Shown one piece after another: positions 18,311 through 27,774 of a stretch of 64,000 nucleotides of DNA. A program made the position numbers and the translations under genes. Below the pieces are notes generated by a model. The model was not told where the DNA came from. It saw nothing but the letters and a program-made list of their open reading frames with translations, and ran no database searches. Position 1 is the first letter of the stretch; each line of letters opens with the position of its first letter. Location: positions 3,224,001-3,288,000 of the forward strand of contig OZ245730.1 of NCBI GenBank assembly GCA_965227145.1. The letters run 5' to 3'. The stretch comes from JACKAQ01 sp965227145. GTDB lineage: Bacteria; Calditrichota; Calditrichia; RBG-13-44-9; J075.

Positions 18311-18883
18311 TCAATTTTTTTGCGATTGGATTCGTGTGGCGATATAGGAATATTGCGGTGTTTCCCAAGTTTCACCGCTGTCCGGGGAGTGTTCAACGGT
18401 GCATTTGAATTGATTATCCGAAATTCTGGAATAAGTGATCCGGTTGATTCCCGTCTCATTTTGGAAAAGCATCCCGCTTTGCAAAAATTGCAGTTTGTTG
18501 TTGGAAAATTTGCCATCGTAAAACTTGCGATTGCCCAGCGTATTAACGGATGCACCGCTCCACTGTTGCGTTTCGGTGTCAAAATTATAGATTTCACAGC
18601 TGATGAAAACCGGTCGATCTTTCCGCATCGGTTGGTGCCGTTGCGTGACCATAATTCCGCTGCCATCCAAAATATATTCGCCGGTCATCCTTGCCGTATT
18701 TTGATACACATCGCCTTTTGACGTAATGATTTCGGTTACCAATTCTCACTCTCCGATCAGAAAATTTATTTGAGAAATTTCCGCCGGAACTGCCGGATGA
18801 GCGGACCTGTTTGCAGTTTCCTTGCCGCAGCCGATTAAAATTACTCCGATTAAAATCATGAAAAATATGGCTTTCCGATTCAT
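18311..18883 (-). pseudogene. DUF1579-like lipoprotein interrupted by an in-frame TGA
   Basis: Read from ATG at 18883 the frame encodes a lipoprotein signal peptide (MNRKAIFFMILIGVILIGC, lipobox cysteine 19), a short linker, then INFLIGE followed by TGA at 18746-18748 and ELVTEIITSKG. In DUF1579/lipocalin-like proteins this place normally carries tryptophan (G-x-W), so a TGG to TGA change is the simple reading. The rest (YILDGSGIMVTQRHQP, YNFDTETQQW) stays open to the stop at 18311. Several neighbouring genes end in TGA, so it is not a general Trp codon here. Restart at TTG 18742 is possible (GGAGAG just upstream) but would make a cytosolic protein lacking its leader. Confidence 0.7.
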
Positions 18884-19041
18884 AACACATCCTTTTAAAA
18901 ATGGAAATTTTTGATTATTTTTGGGCGGCTGATCAACTGAACGGATATTTTATTACAAAAGTTGCCTCAAAAGCGCCGGTTTTCCGGTTTCAGGAAATAC
19001 TATTTTGGTAAAACACACTTTTTTGGGGAGATAAAATCCAG

Positions 19042-19884
19042 ATGACTCAATCACCAAATTTCGCACCGGGAGCGGTTTCGCTGCGGGTAAAACAACGCTC
19101 ACAAATGGTTGATTTTTATAAAGATGCGATTGGTTTGTCAGAAATCGGGAACGATGCGGAATCCACCACTTTGGGCGTTGGCAATTTACCACTGGTGCGG
19201 TTGATTTCCGGTGCGAAACAACTCCCGCCGCAGCGATCAACCGGTTTGTTTCACCTCGCGATTTTGCTGCCGTCCCGGCAAGATCTGGCGCATTGGCTGC
19301 AACATTTCTTCTCTAAAAATAAGCGATTGGATGGCGCGGGCGATCATCTCGTCAGCGAAGCGCTGTATCTTTCCGATCCCGAAGGTAACGGCATCGAGAT
19401 GTATTGCGACCGTCCCCGCGACAGTTGGACATTCGACGAAAACGGGGTGAAAATGGCAACGCTCCCGGTGGATTTGGCGGGATTGCTGGCGGAAGCGCCG
19501 GAAGCACCGTTTGCCGGATTGCCAGCCGGAACAACCCTGGGGCACGTTCATTTGAAGGTGAATAATTTGGAAAAAGCGATCGAATTTTATCGCGATTTGC
19601 TCGGTTTTGATCTGATGTGCCGGTTTCCCGGAGCGGGATTTTTGAGCAACAATGGCTACCATCACCACATAGGCGTAAATATCTGGCAATCACGAAACGG
19701 GGAAATTCCGCCGGAAGATGCAACCGGTTTGGCGGCTGCATCGTTTGTTTTTGGCGATCGATCCGCGATTTCCCACATTATCGAAAAGCTGGACAACGCC
19801 GGATATCCGCACGACATCCACAGTGATCAATTGATCGTTTCCGATCCCGCCGGGAATTTGTTGCTTTTAAAAGATCAACTCTAA
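19042..19884 (+). CDS. glyoxalase/extradiol dioxygenase-like protein (CatE-type, two VOC domains)
   Basis: 280 residues with two vicinal-oxygen-chelate modules. The first starts at PGAVSLRVKQRSQMVDFYKD and includes LFHLAILLPS and GIEMYCDRP; the second starts at LGHVHLKVNNLEKAIEFYRD and includes HHHIGVNIW. Candidate metal ligands are H in LFHLAIL, E in GIEMYCDRP, H in LGHVHLK and H in HHIGVN. Similar two-domain proteins are called CatE, catechol 2,3-dioxygenase-like. Substrate is not evident. Its stop overlaps the stop of the convergent membrane-protein gene by four bases. Confidence 0.8.
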   Translation: MTQSPNFAPGAVSLRVKQRSQMVDFYKDAIGLSEIGNDAESTTLGVGNLPLVRLISGAKQLPPQRSTGLFHLAILLPSRQDLAHWLQHFFSKNKRLDGAGDHLVSEALYLSDPEGNGIEMYCDRPRDSWTFDENGVKMATLPVDLAGLLAEAPEAPFAGLPAGTTLGHVHLKVNNLEKAIEFYRDLLGFDLMCRFPGAGFLSNNGYHHHIGVNIWQSRNGEIPPEDATGLAAASFVFGDRSAISHIIEKLDNAGYPHDIHSDQLIVSDPAGNLLLLKDQL

Positions 19885-21386
19885 TGCCGGCAATCCATTA
19901 ACGGTTTTTTGTTGACCGGCCGGAAGTAAACAAATTTGGAATAAACGGGCGACAGCGGTTCGGGAATATCATCGCCGTCCAACACTCCGTTGATGCGTTG
20001 GAGATAATGCGGATTGCCGTTCCGCGAATACAACATCGAGAAATCTTCTGTTGTATCAAACACCCTTCGCCGGAATTCCACATACGGCAAATACAATTCT
20101 TTTTCTGTATAAACCGAAAAACGCTGGATATCGGCGTAGTGAATTTCTACCAGATCATCGGTTTCGTTGAATATTTTCAGCAATGTCGGCATGAACAAAT
20201 GGTTCGGATTTTCGCCTTCCGTTCGCAAATTGCTATACATCGAAAAGCACGGAATCGTTTTTAAACCGAGATACGGCAGCATGCCGTTAATGCCAACCAG
20301 CACAACAAAAATCCACATAAACAGTGGCGGTTGGCGATTTACAGCAATCGTCGGACGCAGTCCGTTTGTTTTCAATTTGCCGATCACGACGCTGAAAGCA
20401 ATCGCCATCAGCAGGGTCGCCCACAAAAACCAGATCGCTTTTTCGATGGTGTAACCGGCTTTTAATCCCGGGATGCCGGAAAAATAATATCCGGAAATGG
20501 CGCGTATTGTTAAAACCATGCAGAATGCGGCCGCAGCAAAACGCACCCGAAAGAACAGCTTTGCGATGTCGGTAATCTGAAATCGTTGTTGAAACCCATC
20601 GCGCAACCGGAACACAAACTTCGTAAAATCTTCGCTGAGAAAAAGAAAATACAGCGCGAAGGCAAACGCCGAAAAGGTGTGGTGTCCCACAATCCCGAAA
20701 ATCAGGTGCATCGGTAATCCGATAAAAAAACCGATCGGTCGCAGCCGTTTTATCGCCAGCGTTAAAAACAGACCACCTTCCATGATTAGCGTTCCCCAAA
20801 TCGCGGCATTTTGAGCCCATTCGGCTGTCGGTAAAAACGGGAATCTGTCCACCAGATCTTCCAGATAAAATTGCGCACCGCAACTGACCTGCGCATTCAA
20901 AAAATCGCTGTTGATTTTGTGAAGGGTTGCAAAAAAGTAAACAATCAGCAGCAACGCCGTCAAAATAGGCGCGAAGCTTGCGAACAACTTTTCCCGCTGT
21001 TCCGGTTGAACAATGCCAAATTGCGCCCAATTTTGCGGGCTGATCCGCAGCGATTTGCGGTTGACAAAAATTGTCCGGGCAATAGCCAACAGGATGATAA
21101 AGTGTATCACCGCTTCCAAAAAAATATGGTTTGGCACGTTGGGCATTTTGTGGACGTAAGTTGCTGTCATACTTGAGATTAGCAGCCCACACAACAGCAC
21201 CAGCGATGTCGGTCGCAAAAATGTGGCGAAAGCGAAAACCGTGACAACCGCGCCAAGAATTTCCCCATTTTCGATCCAGTATTTGAAATATTGCTGATGC
21301 ACCATCGCCTGCGATGCCCACAAAAATGTGAAAATCGACAATCGATCCAACAGACCGGCGTCTGCAAAAATATCCCTTTTCTGCAT
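19881..21386 (-). CDS. multi-spanning membrane protein, HTTM-like
   Basis: 501 residues with about ten hydrophobic segments (for example ILTALLLIVYFFATLH, IGFFIGLPMHLIFGIVGHHTF, FAFALYFLFLSEDF), then a soluble C-terminal region of about 120 residues. The central block with IFGIVGHHTFSAFAFALYFLFL resembles the HTTM domain shared with vitamin K-dependent gamma-carboxylase-like proteins. Carboxylase activity is not implied. Located in the inner membrane. Confidence 0.55.
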   Translation of the reverse strand: MQKRDIFADAGLLDRLSIFTFLWASQAMVHQQYFKYWIENGEILGAVVTVFAFATFLRPTSLVLLCGLLISSMTATYVHKMPNVPNHIFLEAVIHFIILLAIARTIFVNRKSLRISPQNWAQFGIVQPEQREKLFASFAPILTALLLIVYFFATLHKINSDFLNAQVSCGAQFYLEDLVDRFPFLPTAEWAQNAAIWGTLIMEGGLFLTLAIKRLRPIGFFIGLPMHLIFGIVGHHTFSAFAFALYFLFLSEDFTKFVFRLRDGFQQRFQITDIAKLFFRVRFAAAAFCMVLTIRAISGYYFSGIPGLKAGYTIEKAIWFLWATLLMAIAFSVVIGKLKTNGLRPTIAVNRQPPLFMWIFVVLVGINGMLPYLGLKTIPCFSMYSNLRTEGENPNHLFMPTLLKIFNETDDLVEIHYADIQRFSVYTEKELYLPYVEFRRRVFDTTEDFSMLYSRNGNPHYLQRINGVLDGDDIPEPLSPVYSKFVYFRPVNKKPLMDCRH

Positions 21387-21568
21387 ATAAAATCCTTTTA
21401 AAATAGATTTGGTGAATACTAAAAAAGCATTGGGAAGATTGGTATCTCACATACCAAAAAACCGTTTCCGGTAATCAGAGACTAACCAAAAATAGGGATA
21501 AAAGTGTGACAGGAAGATTTCAGCAGTGTTAAAAATTGATGGCGATTTTGCGCTATTCAAACAGCAAA

Positions 21569-21592
21569 ACGGCTGGCTGGCTGCCAGCCGAA
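21569..21592 (-). terminator. probable terminator after the Pat-like gene
   Basis: GGCTGG and CCAGCC arms form a compact GC-rich hairpin 10-30 bases past the stop codon at 21603. On the minus strand it is followed by AGCCGTTTTGCTGTTT, a moderate T-rich tail. Confidence 0.5.
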
Positions 21593-21602
21593 TCGTTAGA
21601 AA

Positions 21603-24128
21603 TTATTGTTCGTTTCGCAAATCGAGAACGGCTTTGACCACCTGTTCATCGTGATCGAAATAGTGTTTGAAACCGATTTTTTCGCCGGCGCGCTGCATGC
21701 CGCGATTCTCCGGTAAAATATCTGCGATAATTTTATCGATGCCTTCCTGCCGTCCGATTTCAACCAGCGTTGCCAATATTTTTGTGCCGAGCCCGTGGCG
21801 CTGATGTTCATCGTCGATGGTTACGGCATATTCGGCTTCGTTTACGCCGCGCAGTTTGTTCAATCGACCGACAGCCATAATTTCGCCTTCGCCGGTTTCG
21901 GGATCTTTCTTTTCGGCAACCAGCACTATTTCGCGGTCGTAATCGATGAAACAAATTCGGGCCAGCCGGTCGTGCGATACCCGTTTTTCAAAATTGATCG
22001 GATAAAAATAGCGCATGTAAACGCTGCGATCGGAAAGCCGTTCGTGAAAACGAACCATCAGCGGCTCGTCCTCCGGGCGGATCGGACGGAGTGTGTACGG
22101 CGTGCCGTCGCGCAGTTCCCCCTGCCGGATGTATTGCGCCGGATAAGGACGAATCGCCGGACGCGGCAGTTGTTCGGGCAGAATTTCCGGGTAATACAGC
22201 GTCACGGAAACGTTACCGATCCGCAGCGCATCGGTGCTCATATCCAATGGATCGATGATAATTTCCTTGATCCAACGCAACCCGATAACCAGCCGGCTGA
22301 ATTTCACCAATAATTCTTCCAGCGCCGCCAGATTGCCGTTAAACGACGGCTCAGCTTCCAGAATTGCGGGGAAAATGTGGGCTTGTTCCAACATCCGGCG
22401 CGCCAGCGTGGTGTTCAATGGCGGCAGCGCAACGGCGTAATCGCCGATCACTTTGCCCATTTTTCCGCCCGTGCCGCAATACAGCACCGGACCGAACAAG
22501 CCATCGGTAAAACTGCCCATTCGCAATTGATAGGCATCTGCAACGGGTTTCCCGCCGATAGGAATTTCGAACGCGCCGAACACTTGTTTCACCTGTTCAG
22601 CATTTAATTCCGTTACACCGTTTTCGCGCAGCTCATCGATCATCACATTAATTTCGACCCGCGCGCCGGTAGTTTTGTCCTCGCTACCCGTGATTGCCGG
22701 GGTCTCGAACAATCCACGCAAATTATAGGTGCGTTTCCACAAATAATTGAAAATAGTTGCCGCCGTTTCCGGGAACGGAAATGTCGGGATATTGGCGTTG
22801 TTGAGGATCGATTTGCCTTCGGCAACCTCATCACCGCCCATCCAACTGGCGAGCAACGGTTTGTTGATTTTGGCAAATGCGGTTAATTTTTTGGCTATTT
22901 CGGTGGGATCGCCGTTGGCCTGCGCCACCAAAATCACCAAAATACCGTCGGTTTCGTTACTTTTGGCGAGCACTTCCAGCGTTTTCGCAAAACGATCCGC
23001 ATCGGCATCGCGCAGCACGTGAACGGGATTTTCGGGAATCCAGTCTTTCGGCAACACATTTTTGAGCTGGGCAACCGTTTCATCGCTGAATGTGGCCATT
23101 TTTCCGCCACCTTCGCGCAACCGGCTCCGCGCCTGAATGCTGGCGCCGCCCGCGTTGGTAACGATGGTCAATTTTTTGCCGCGCGCCGCCGGTTGTTTGG
23201 ACAGCACTTCGGACATTGCGAACAAATCCACCAGCGATTTCACCGGCAAAATACCGCTGCGCCGGAACGCCGCTTCCATCACCTGTTCCTGCCGGATCAG
23301 CTCGTGTGGCGTGTCGGTAAATCGTTGTTTTCGGGTATCATTTTGCCCGCTTTTGAGCAGAATAATCGGTTTGGAAAACGCAACTTCCCGCGCTGCGGAA
23401 AGAAACGAACGCGCATCGCGAATCGATTGCACATACATGACGATGCTTTGGGTTTGGGGATGATCGCCGAGGTAATAAATGATATCGCTCCAATCGATAT
23501 CCGCCATATTTCCCAATGAAATAAAGGTGCTGAAACCGACTTTTTCGCGGGAACTCCAATCCAGAATTGCGGCGGAAACCGAGTTGCTCTGGCTGACAAA
23601 TCCGACATTTCCTTTTTCCGCCATCATCCGGTAAATGGACGCGTTCAACCCGATATGCGGCATCATAAAACCGGCGCAATTGGGCCCCAAAATGCGCATA
23701 TTTCCGGCGCGGGCACGCTGCACAACTTCGGCTTCCAGCAACAATCCGGTATCACCGGTTTCGCAAAAACCGGACGAAACAATAATGGCGCCTTTTACAC
23801 CTTTGGCAACGCATTCGTCGATAACGTCCGGCACTTCCGGCGCCGGATTTGCGATAATTGCCAGATCCACATTGTGGTCAATCGCGGAAATGCCCGGATA
23901 GGTTTTGATGCCCAAAACGCTGCGGATTTTAGGATTTACCGGCGACACAGTGCCGCCGAACGGCTGGCGAATCAGGTTCCACAACGCCATCCGGCCGAGG
24001 TTGTTTGCCTTATCCTCAACACCGATCATCACGATATCTTTCGGCGCAAATACCGGCAGCAACGATTTGCGATCGTAACGGCGGTATTCCGGCGCAAAAA
24101 TCACTTTATTTGATTGATCTACGGGCAT
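21603..24128 (-). CDS. Pat-like protein: acyl-CoA synthetase (ADP-forming)-type fused to GNAT acetyltransferase
   Basis: 841 residues. Order: CoA-binding domain (MIGVEDKANNLGRM, ILGPNCAGFMMP), ligase-CoA flavodoxin-like domains (FVSQSNSVSAAILDW), ATP-grasp remnants (MIDELRENGVTELNAEQVKQVF), and a GNAT domain in the last 170 residues (YTLRPIRPEDEPLM, DEHQRHGLGTKIL). This architecture is that of Pat/YfiQ lysine acetyltransferases, which acetylate acetyl-CoA synthetase and other proteins. The segment RFTDTPHEL stands where ADP-forming synthetases have SHTG, so the catalytic phosphohistidine seems absent, as in Pat. ATG 24128 is chosen for AGAGGA upstream; an ATG 7 codons earlier has no such site. 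Confidence 0.8.
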   Translation of the reverse strand: MPVDQSNKVIFAPEYRRYDRKSLLPVFAPKDIVMIGVEDKANNLGRMALWNLIRQPFGGTVSPVNPKIRSVLGIKTYPGISAIDHNVDLAIIANPAPEVPDVIDECVAKGVKGAIIVSSGFCETGDTGLLLEAEVVQRARAGNMRILGPNCAGFMMPHIGLNASIYRMMAEKGNVGFVSQSNSVSAAILDWSSREKVGFSTFISLGNMADIDWSDIIYYLGDHPQTQSIVMYVQSIRDARSFLSAAREVAFSKPIILLKSGQNDTRKQRFTDTPHELIRQEQVMEAAFRRSGILPVKSLVDLFAMSEVLSKQPAARGKKLTIVTNAGGASIQARSRLREGGGKMATFSDETVAQLKNVLPKDWIPENPVHVLRDADADRFAKTLEVLAKSNETDGILVILVAQANGDPTEIAKKLTAFAKINKPLLASWMGGDEVAEGKSILNNANIPTFPFPETAATIFNYLWKRTYNLRGLFETPAITGSEDKTTGARVEINVMIDELRENGVTELNAEQVKQVFGAFEIPIGGKPVADAYQLRMGSFTDGLFGPVLYCGTGGKMGKVIGDYAVALPPLNTTLARRMLEQAHIFPAILEAEPSFNGNLAALEELLVKFSRLVIGLRWIKEIIIDPLDMSTDALRIGNVSVTLYYPEILPEQLPRPAIRPYPAQYIRQGELRDGTPYTLRPIRPEDEPLMVRFHERLSDRSVYMRYFYPINFEKRVSHDRLARICFIDYDREIVLVAEKKDPETGEGEIMAVGRLNKLRGVNEAEYAVTIDDEHQRHGLGTKILATLVEIGRQEGIDKIIADILPENRGMQRAGEKIGFKHYFDHDEQVVKAVLDLRNEQ

Positions 24129-24232
24129 TTTTGTCCTCTGCTTTTCCATTTTTCAACTCACTTGTGACAAAATCTACAAATGAATGGGTAGGGTTGGCAA
24201 CACAATTAGCGAATATTTTTCCGGCGCAACGG

Positions 24233-25222
24233 CTATTTTTGGGCGCTTTTCAGAATAATTTCCATCACAGAATTGGTATTCTCTGCGGTTTCGCCGGTGC
24301 TCGGGCATTTACCGTTTCCCATCAATTCCGCCACGATCGTTTCGATCAACGGTTGCTGAACGTGTTGGGGTTGCGGGATTTCGAATCGTTGAACGCCGTC
24401 ATTTGTTTCAAGGATAACCGGCTCGTCCAAAAAAGTGGCGAAAGTAATTTTCCCGTTGCTGCCGACAATTTCGTTGCGATCAACTTCGGTGAATGTGTTG
24501 AAATTCCAGATGCCGGTTGCCTGCACATTTTTGCCGATGCGGAACGCCGCGCAAACGGCGTCCTCAGCGGGATAACGCCCCATTTGTCTGCCGGAAATGC
24601 CGCTTACCCAACTGATGTCGCCCAAAAAAAATTGCAGCAAATCGATCGTGTGCGATGCGAGATCGACAAAATAGCCGCCACCGGCAATTTCCGGGTCCAC
24701 CCGCCAATTATGTGCGGCGATATCCGATTCAACCGGTCTGCGAAACAGCGTGATCGTCACCGCTCGCGGTTCGCCGATTGCGCCGCTGTCGAGCAGCGAT
24801 TTGATTTTCAGAAATCGCTGCTGTGCCCGGCGATAATACGCAACAAACAGCGGCACGTTGTTTTCGATGCAGGCTTCGCGCATTTGCAGACAATCTTTCG
24901 CGTTGTGCGCCATTGGTTTTTCCACATAAACCGCTTTTCCGGCGGTTGCTGCGGCAACGGTGTATTCTCTGTGCGAAGACGGCGGCGTGGCGATGTAAAT
25001 CGCGTTCACTTCGGGATCGTTGATCAGTTGATCCGCATCCGAATACCAGCGCGGCACGTTGTGACGACGGGCGTAATCCGCTGCTTTTTGAGCATCGCGG
25101 CGCATTACGGCGACCAACGTTGAGCCGGGAATTTTGTTGAACGCCGGACCGCTTTTCACTTCGGTCACGTTGCCGCAACCGATAATGCCCCAGCGAACTT
25201 CTTTTAAAATTTCAACAGTCAT
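24233..25222 (-). CDS. Gfo/Idh/MocA family oxidoreductase
   Basis: 329 residues. Rossmann NAD(P) motif at the N-terminus (WGIIGCGNVTEVKSGPAF), then AIYIATPPSSH and the family signature VEKPMAHN with the catalytic lysine of the EKP motif near residue 97. The C-terminal alpha/beta domain contains GGGYFVDLASHTIDLLQF, carrying the D-x-x-x-H pair. It should oxidise or reduce a sugar, inositol or similar polyol. The start overlaps the end of the GH31 gene by four bases, indicating translational coupling and a joint role in carbohydrate use. Confidence 0.9.
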   Translation of the reverse strand: MTVEILKEVRWGIIGCGNVTEVKSGPAFNKIPGSTLVAVMRRDAQKAADYARRHNVPRWYSDADQLINDPEVNAIYIATPPSSHREYTVAAATAGKAVYVEKPMAHNAKDCLQMREACIENNVPLFVAYYRRAQQRFLKIKSLLDSGAIGEPRAVTITLFRRPVESDIAAHNWRVDPEIAGGGYFVDLASHTIDLLQFFLGDISWVSGISGRQMGRYPAEDAVCAAFRIGKNVQATGIWNFNTFTEVDRNEIVGSNGKITFATFLDEPVILETNDGVQRFEIPQPQHVQQPLIETIVAELMGNGKCPSTGETAENTNSVMEIILKSAQK

Positions 25223-27678
25223 CGGATCGTAATGGTTTGTGCCGTTTCGGATTCAATAAATTTGACGGTCAGCACCCGTTTTTCCGCGTCAAAAAAGTAA
25301 CCGCTGCCGGATTCGTCGCTATTGTTCAGCGAATGCAGATGATTTTTATTGAGCGAAACCTGCGCCGGTGCTGCCGAAATGCCGTGGAATTTTACGCTCA
25401 GTTCGCGACCGGTCGCCCCGAAACCGCTATTCAGCACATTCCGCGAAAACAGGCTGTGATCTTTCGTAACATTGATTTCAAATTGGGTGAGCCGGTAGGC
25501 ATTATTTTGATAAGCCATGCTTTCGCCATCGTCCTCATAAAGCAAAAAACTGCCGTAATCGTTTGCAGAAAACACGTCCAAAGACAGCTCATTTGGCGCA
25601 TCCGCGCCGGTGTGCTGACGAACCGGCTGCTCGGGAAGAATCCCGCCGCTGCGCAAAAACATCGGCAATTCATCCAGCGGCGCTTCCACAATTATCGTTT
25701 TGCCGCCACTGTAAATGGTTTCGTCATTTAGGTTTAACCAATCGCCTTCCGGCAGATACACTTTTTTGAGCCGTTCGCCATCGCGGGTGACGGGCGCAAC
25801 CAGCAGGTTTTCGCCGAGCAAAAACTGGTGCTGGAATTCGGTTTGATAAACCGATTCGTCATCCTGAAAATGCCAGAACAACGGGCGCAGCAGCGGCGTG
25901 CCGGATTCGCTGGCTTCCCACATCAGCGAATAAAAATAGGGCAACAGCCGGTAACGTTTTTCGATAAATTTTTTGCTGATGCGCTCCACCGTTTCGCCAA
26001 ACGACCACGGTTCCTGTGACGAACTGTTTTCCACTGTGTGAGTGCGGAAAAACGGCGACATCGCGCCAACCTGAATCCAGCGGGCATACAATTCCGGTGT
26101 GGGCGTGCCGATAAATCCACCGACATCCGTGCCCGTAAACGGCACGCCGGAAAGCCCCATTCCCAACATCATGCGAATGCCCAATTCCAGATCCGCCCAT
26201 GTGGACGAATTATCGCCAAGCCAAACGGAAGTGATGCGCTGCTCCCCTGCAAAACCCGCCCGCGTAACGATAAACGGGCGCTGGTTCGGGCGATATTTTC
26301 GGAAGGCGTCAAACGTTGCCTGCGCCATTTGGAAGCCGTATAAATTGTGCATTTTTTTGAAACTGCTGAATTTTCCATCATCTTCCGCGAGCACTTCGGT
26401 GGGAAAAGCCTGTCCCCAAACCGCCGGTTCGTTCATGTCATTCCAGAATCCGTCGATGCCGGAATCGAGCATCATTGCCAAATGGCTGCCCCACCAATCC
26501 CGCGTTTGCGGGCGACTGAAATCCGGGAAAAATGCGTACGACGGCCACACCTCGCCGACGTAAACTTCACCATCGGGATATTTCACAAAATGATCGCCAG
26601 CAAGCCCTTCCTGCGCAACGCGGTAATTTTCATCCTGTTTCACACCCGGATCGATGATGGGAATTACTTTGAATCCCATATCCTGCAAAATGTTGAGCAT
26701 GTTTACCGGATTGCGGAATCGTTGCTTATCCCACGTAAATACGCGATATCCATCCATGTAATGAATATCGAGATAAATGACATCGGCAGGAATTTGCTTC
26801 TCGCGGAAGGTTTTCGCGAGGTTCAGCACTTCGCTTTCGGGATAATAGCTCCAGCGACACTGCTGATAACCGAGCGACCACATCGGCGGCAAAAATGTCC
26901 GCCCGGTCAGTTCGGAATAAGTGGTAACCACCGAGCTGATTTGCGGTCCGTAGATAAAAAAATAATCCAGCGGTCCGCCATCCGCGGAAAACGATGAGTA
27001 GCGTTCGTTGCCGGCGCCAAAATTAAACACCGTCCGGTAGCTATTGTTGAAATAAATGCCGTAAGCCTGCTGATTGTGCAGCCCCACAAAAAATGGGATG
27101 CTTTGGTAAATCGGGTCGGTTTTATCATTATATGCGGGTGTGTCGCTGTTCCACATGACCCATTCGCGGCGATATTTGTTGACATTCCCGGTTTTCTCGC
27201 CAAGCCCGAAAAAGCGTTCATTTTTGCCGAGCGATTTCCAATTGCGCACCTCATTTCCATCCCAGCCGATGCCCATTCCGGGATCGTCCCGGTTGATCAC
27301 ATTGCCGCGCGCATCCAGCACAGAAATACGGCAAGGCATTTTGTGAATCAAAACACTCAGTTCCCGGGAATTCAGCCGTAAATGTATATCTTCCTCCTGA
27401 AATTGGAGGGCAACCGGTTCCCACATCCGGTCAACCAGCGGCGATGTGAGCAAGTCGTTCGGATATCCGGGACGCTCCAGCGTAACGCGGAACATGTTCG
27501 ATTTATAGAACGTTATGATTACTTTTACATCACCTTCGCATATCAATTCGATGCCGTTTTCTGTGCGCTGAAACGATTGCAAATTGCCGAGGTGCTCATA
27601 TTTTCCAAACGCGGTATTCATCATAAAAATGACTCCGAAAATTGTAAAAAGGATTCGAAAAAACGCAGGTGAGAACAT
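25219..27678 (-). CDS. secreted glycoside hydrolase family 31 alpha-glycosidase
   Basis: 819 residues with a signal peptide (FRILFTIFGVIFMMNTAFGK). Catalytic features of GH31: nucleophile Asp in GFWNDMNEPAVWG (about residue 411), acid/base Asp in SVWLGDNSSTW, plus GVPFTGTDVGGF and FFRTHT. These enzymes release alpha-linked glucose or xylose from the non-reducing ends of oligosaccharides. The N-terminal galactose-mutarotase-like domain and C-terminal beta domains are both present, so it is full length. Start at 27678 rather than 27732: the signal peptide begins there, with GGAG upstream. Confidence 0.9.
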   Translation of the reverse strand: MFSPAFFRILFTIFGVIFMMNTAFGKYEHLGNLQSFQRTENGIELICEGDVKVIITFYKSNMFRVTLERPGYPNDLLTSPLVDRMWEPVALQFQEEDIHLRLNSRELSVLIHKMPCRISVLDARGNVINRDDPGMGIGWDGNEVRNWKSLGKNERFFGLGEKTGNVNKYRREWVMWNSDTPAYNDKTDPIYQSIPFFVGLHNQQAYGIYFNNSYRTVFNFGAGNERYSSFSADGGPLDYFFIYGPQISSVVTTYSELTGRTFLPPMWSLGYQQCRWSYYPESEVLNLAKTFREKQIPADVIYLDIHYMDGYRVFTWDKQRFRNPVNMLNILQDMGFKVIPIIDPGVKQDENYRVAQEGLAGDHFVKYPDGEVYVGEVWPSYAFFPDFSRPQTRDWWGSHLAMMLDSGIDGFWNDMNEPAVWGQAFPTEVLAEDDGKFSSFKKMHNLYGFQMAQATFDAFRKYRPNQRPFIVTRAGFAGEQRITSVWLGDNSSTWADLELGIRMMLGMGLSGVPFTGTDVGGFIGTPTPELYARWIQVGAMSPFFRTHTVENSSSQEPWSFGETVERISKKFIEKRYRLLPYFYSLMWEASESGTPLLRPLFWHFQDDESVYQTEFQHQFLLGENLLVAPVTRDGERLKKVYLPEGDWLNLNDETIYSGGKTIIVEAPLDELPMFLRSGGILPEQPVRQHTGADAPNELSLDVFSANDYGSFLLYEDDGESMAYQNNAYRLTQFEINVTKDHSLFSRNVLNSGFGATGRELSVKFHGISAAPAQVSLNKNHLHSLNNSDESGSGYFFDAEKRVLTVKFIESETAQTITIR

Positions 27679-27774
27679 ATTTTTAACTCCGCAGTAATGA
27701 AAATGGAAATCGGTGCGATAAATGTAAAACATTGCCTGTGCGATTCAAAATCAAAAAGATCAGGATGATAGCGA

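Noticed and set aside
18594..18890. 98-residue minus-strand frame covering the DUF1579 leader
   Set aside because: Overlaps the lipoprotein leader in another frame, rich in Arg, Ser and Asn with no signal; the leader frame has a real lipobox.
20287..21450. 387-residue minus-strand frame overlapping the membrane-protein gene
   Set aside because: Out-of-frame shadow; low hydrophobicity, rich in Cys, Arg and His, and the in-frame alternative has clear membrane segments.
24005..25123. 372-residue plus-strand frame opposite the Gfo/Idh/MocA gene
   Set aside because: Antisense shadow; the minus-strand gene carries Rossmann and EKP motifs.
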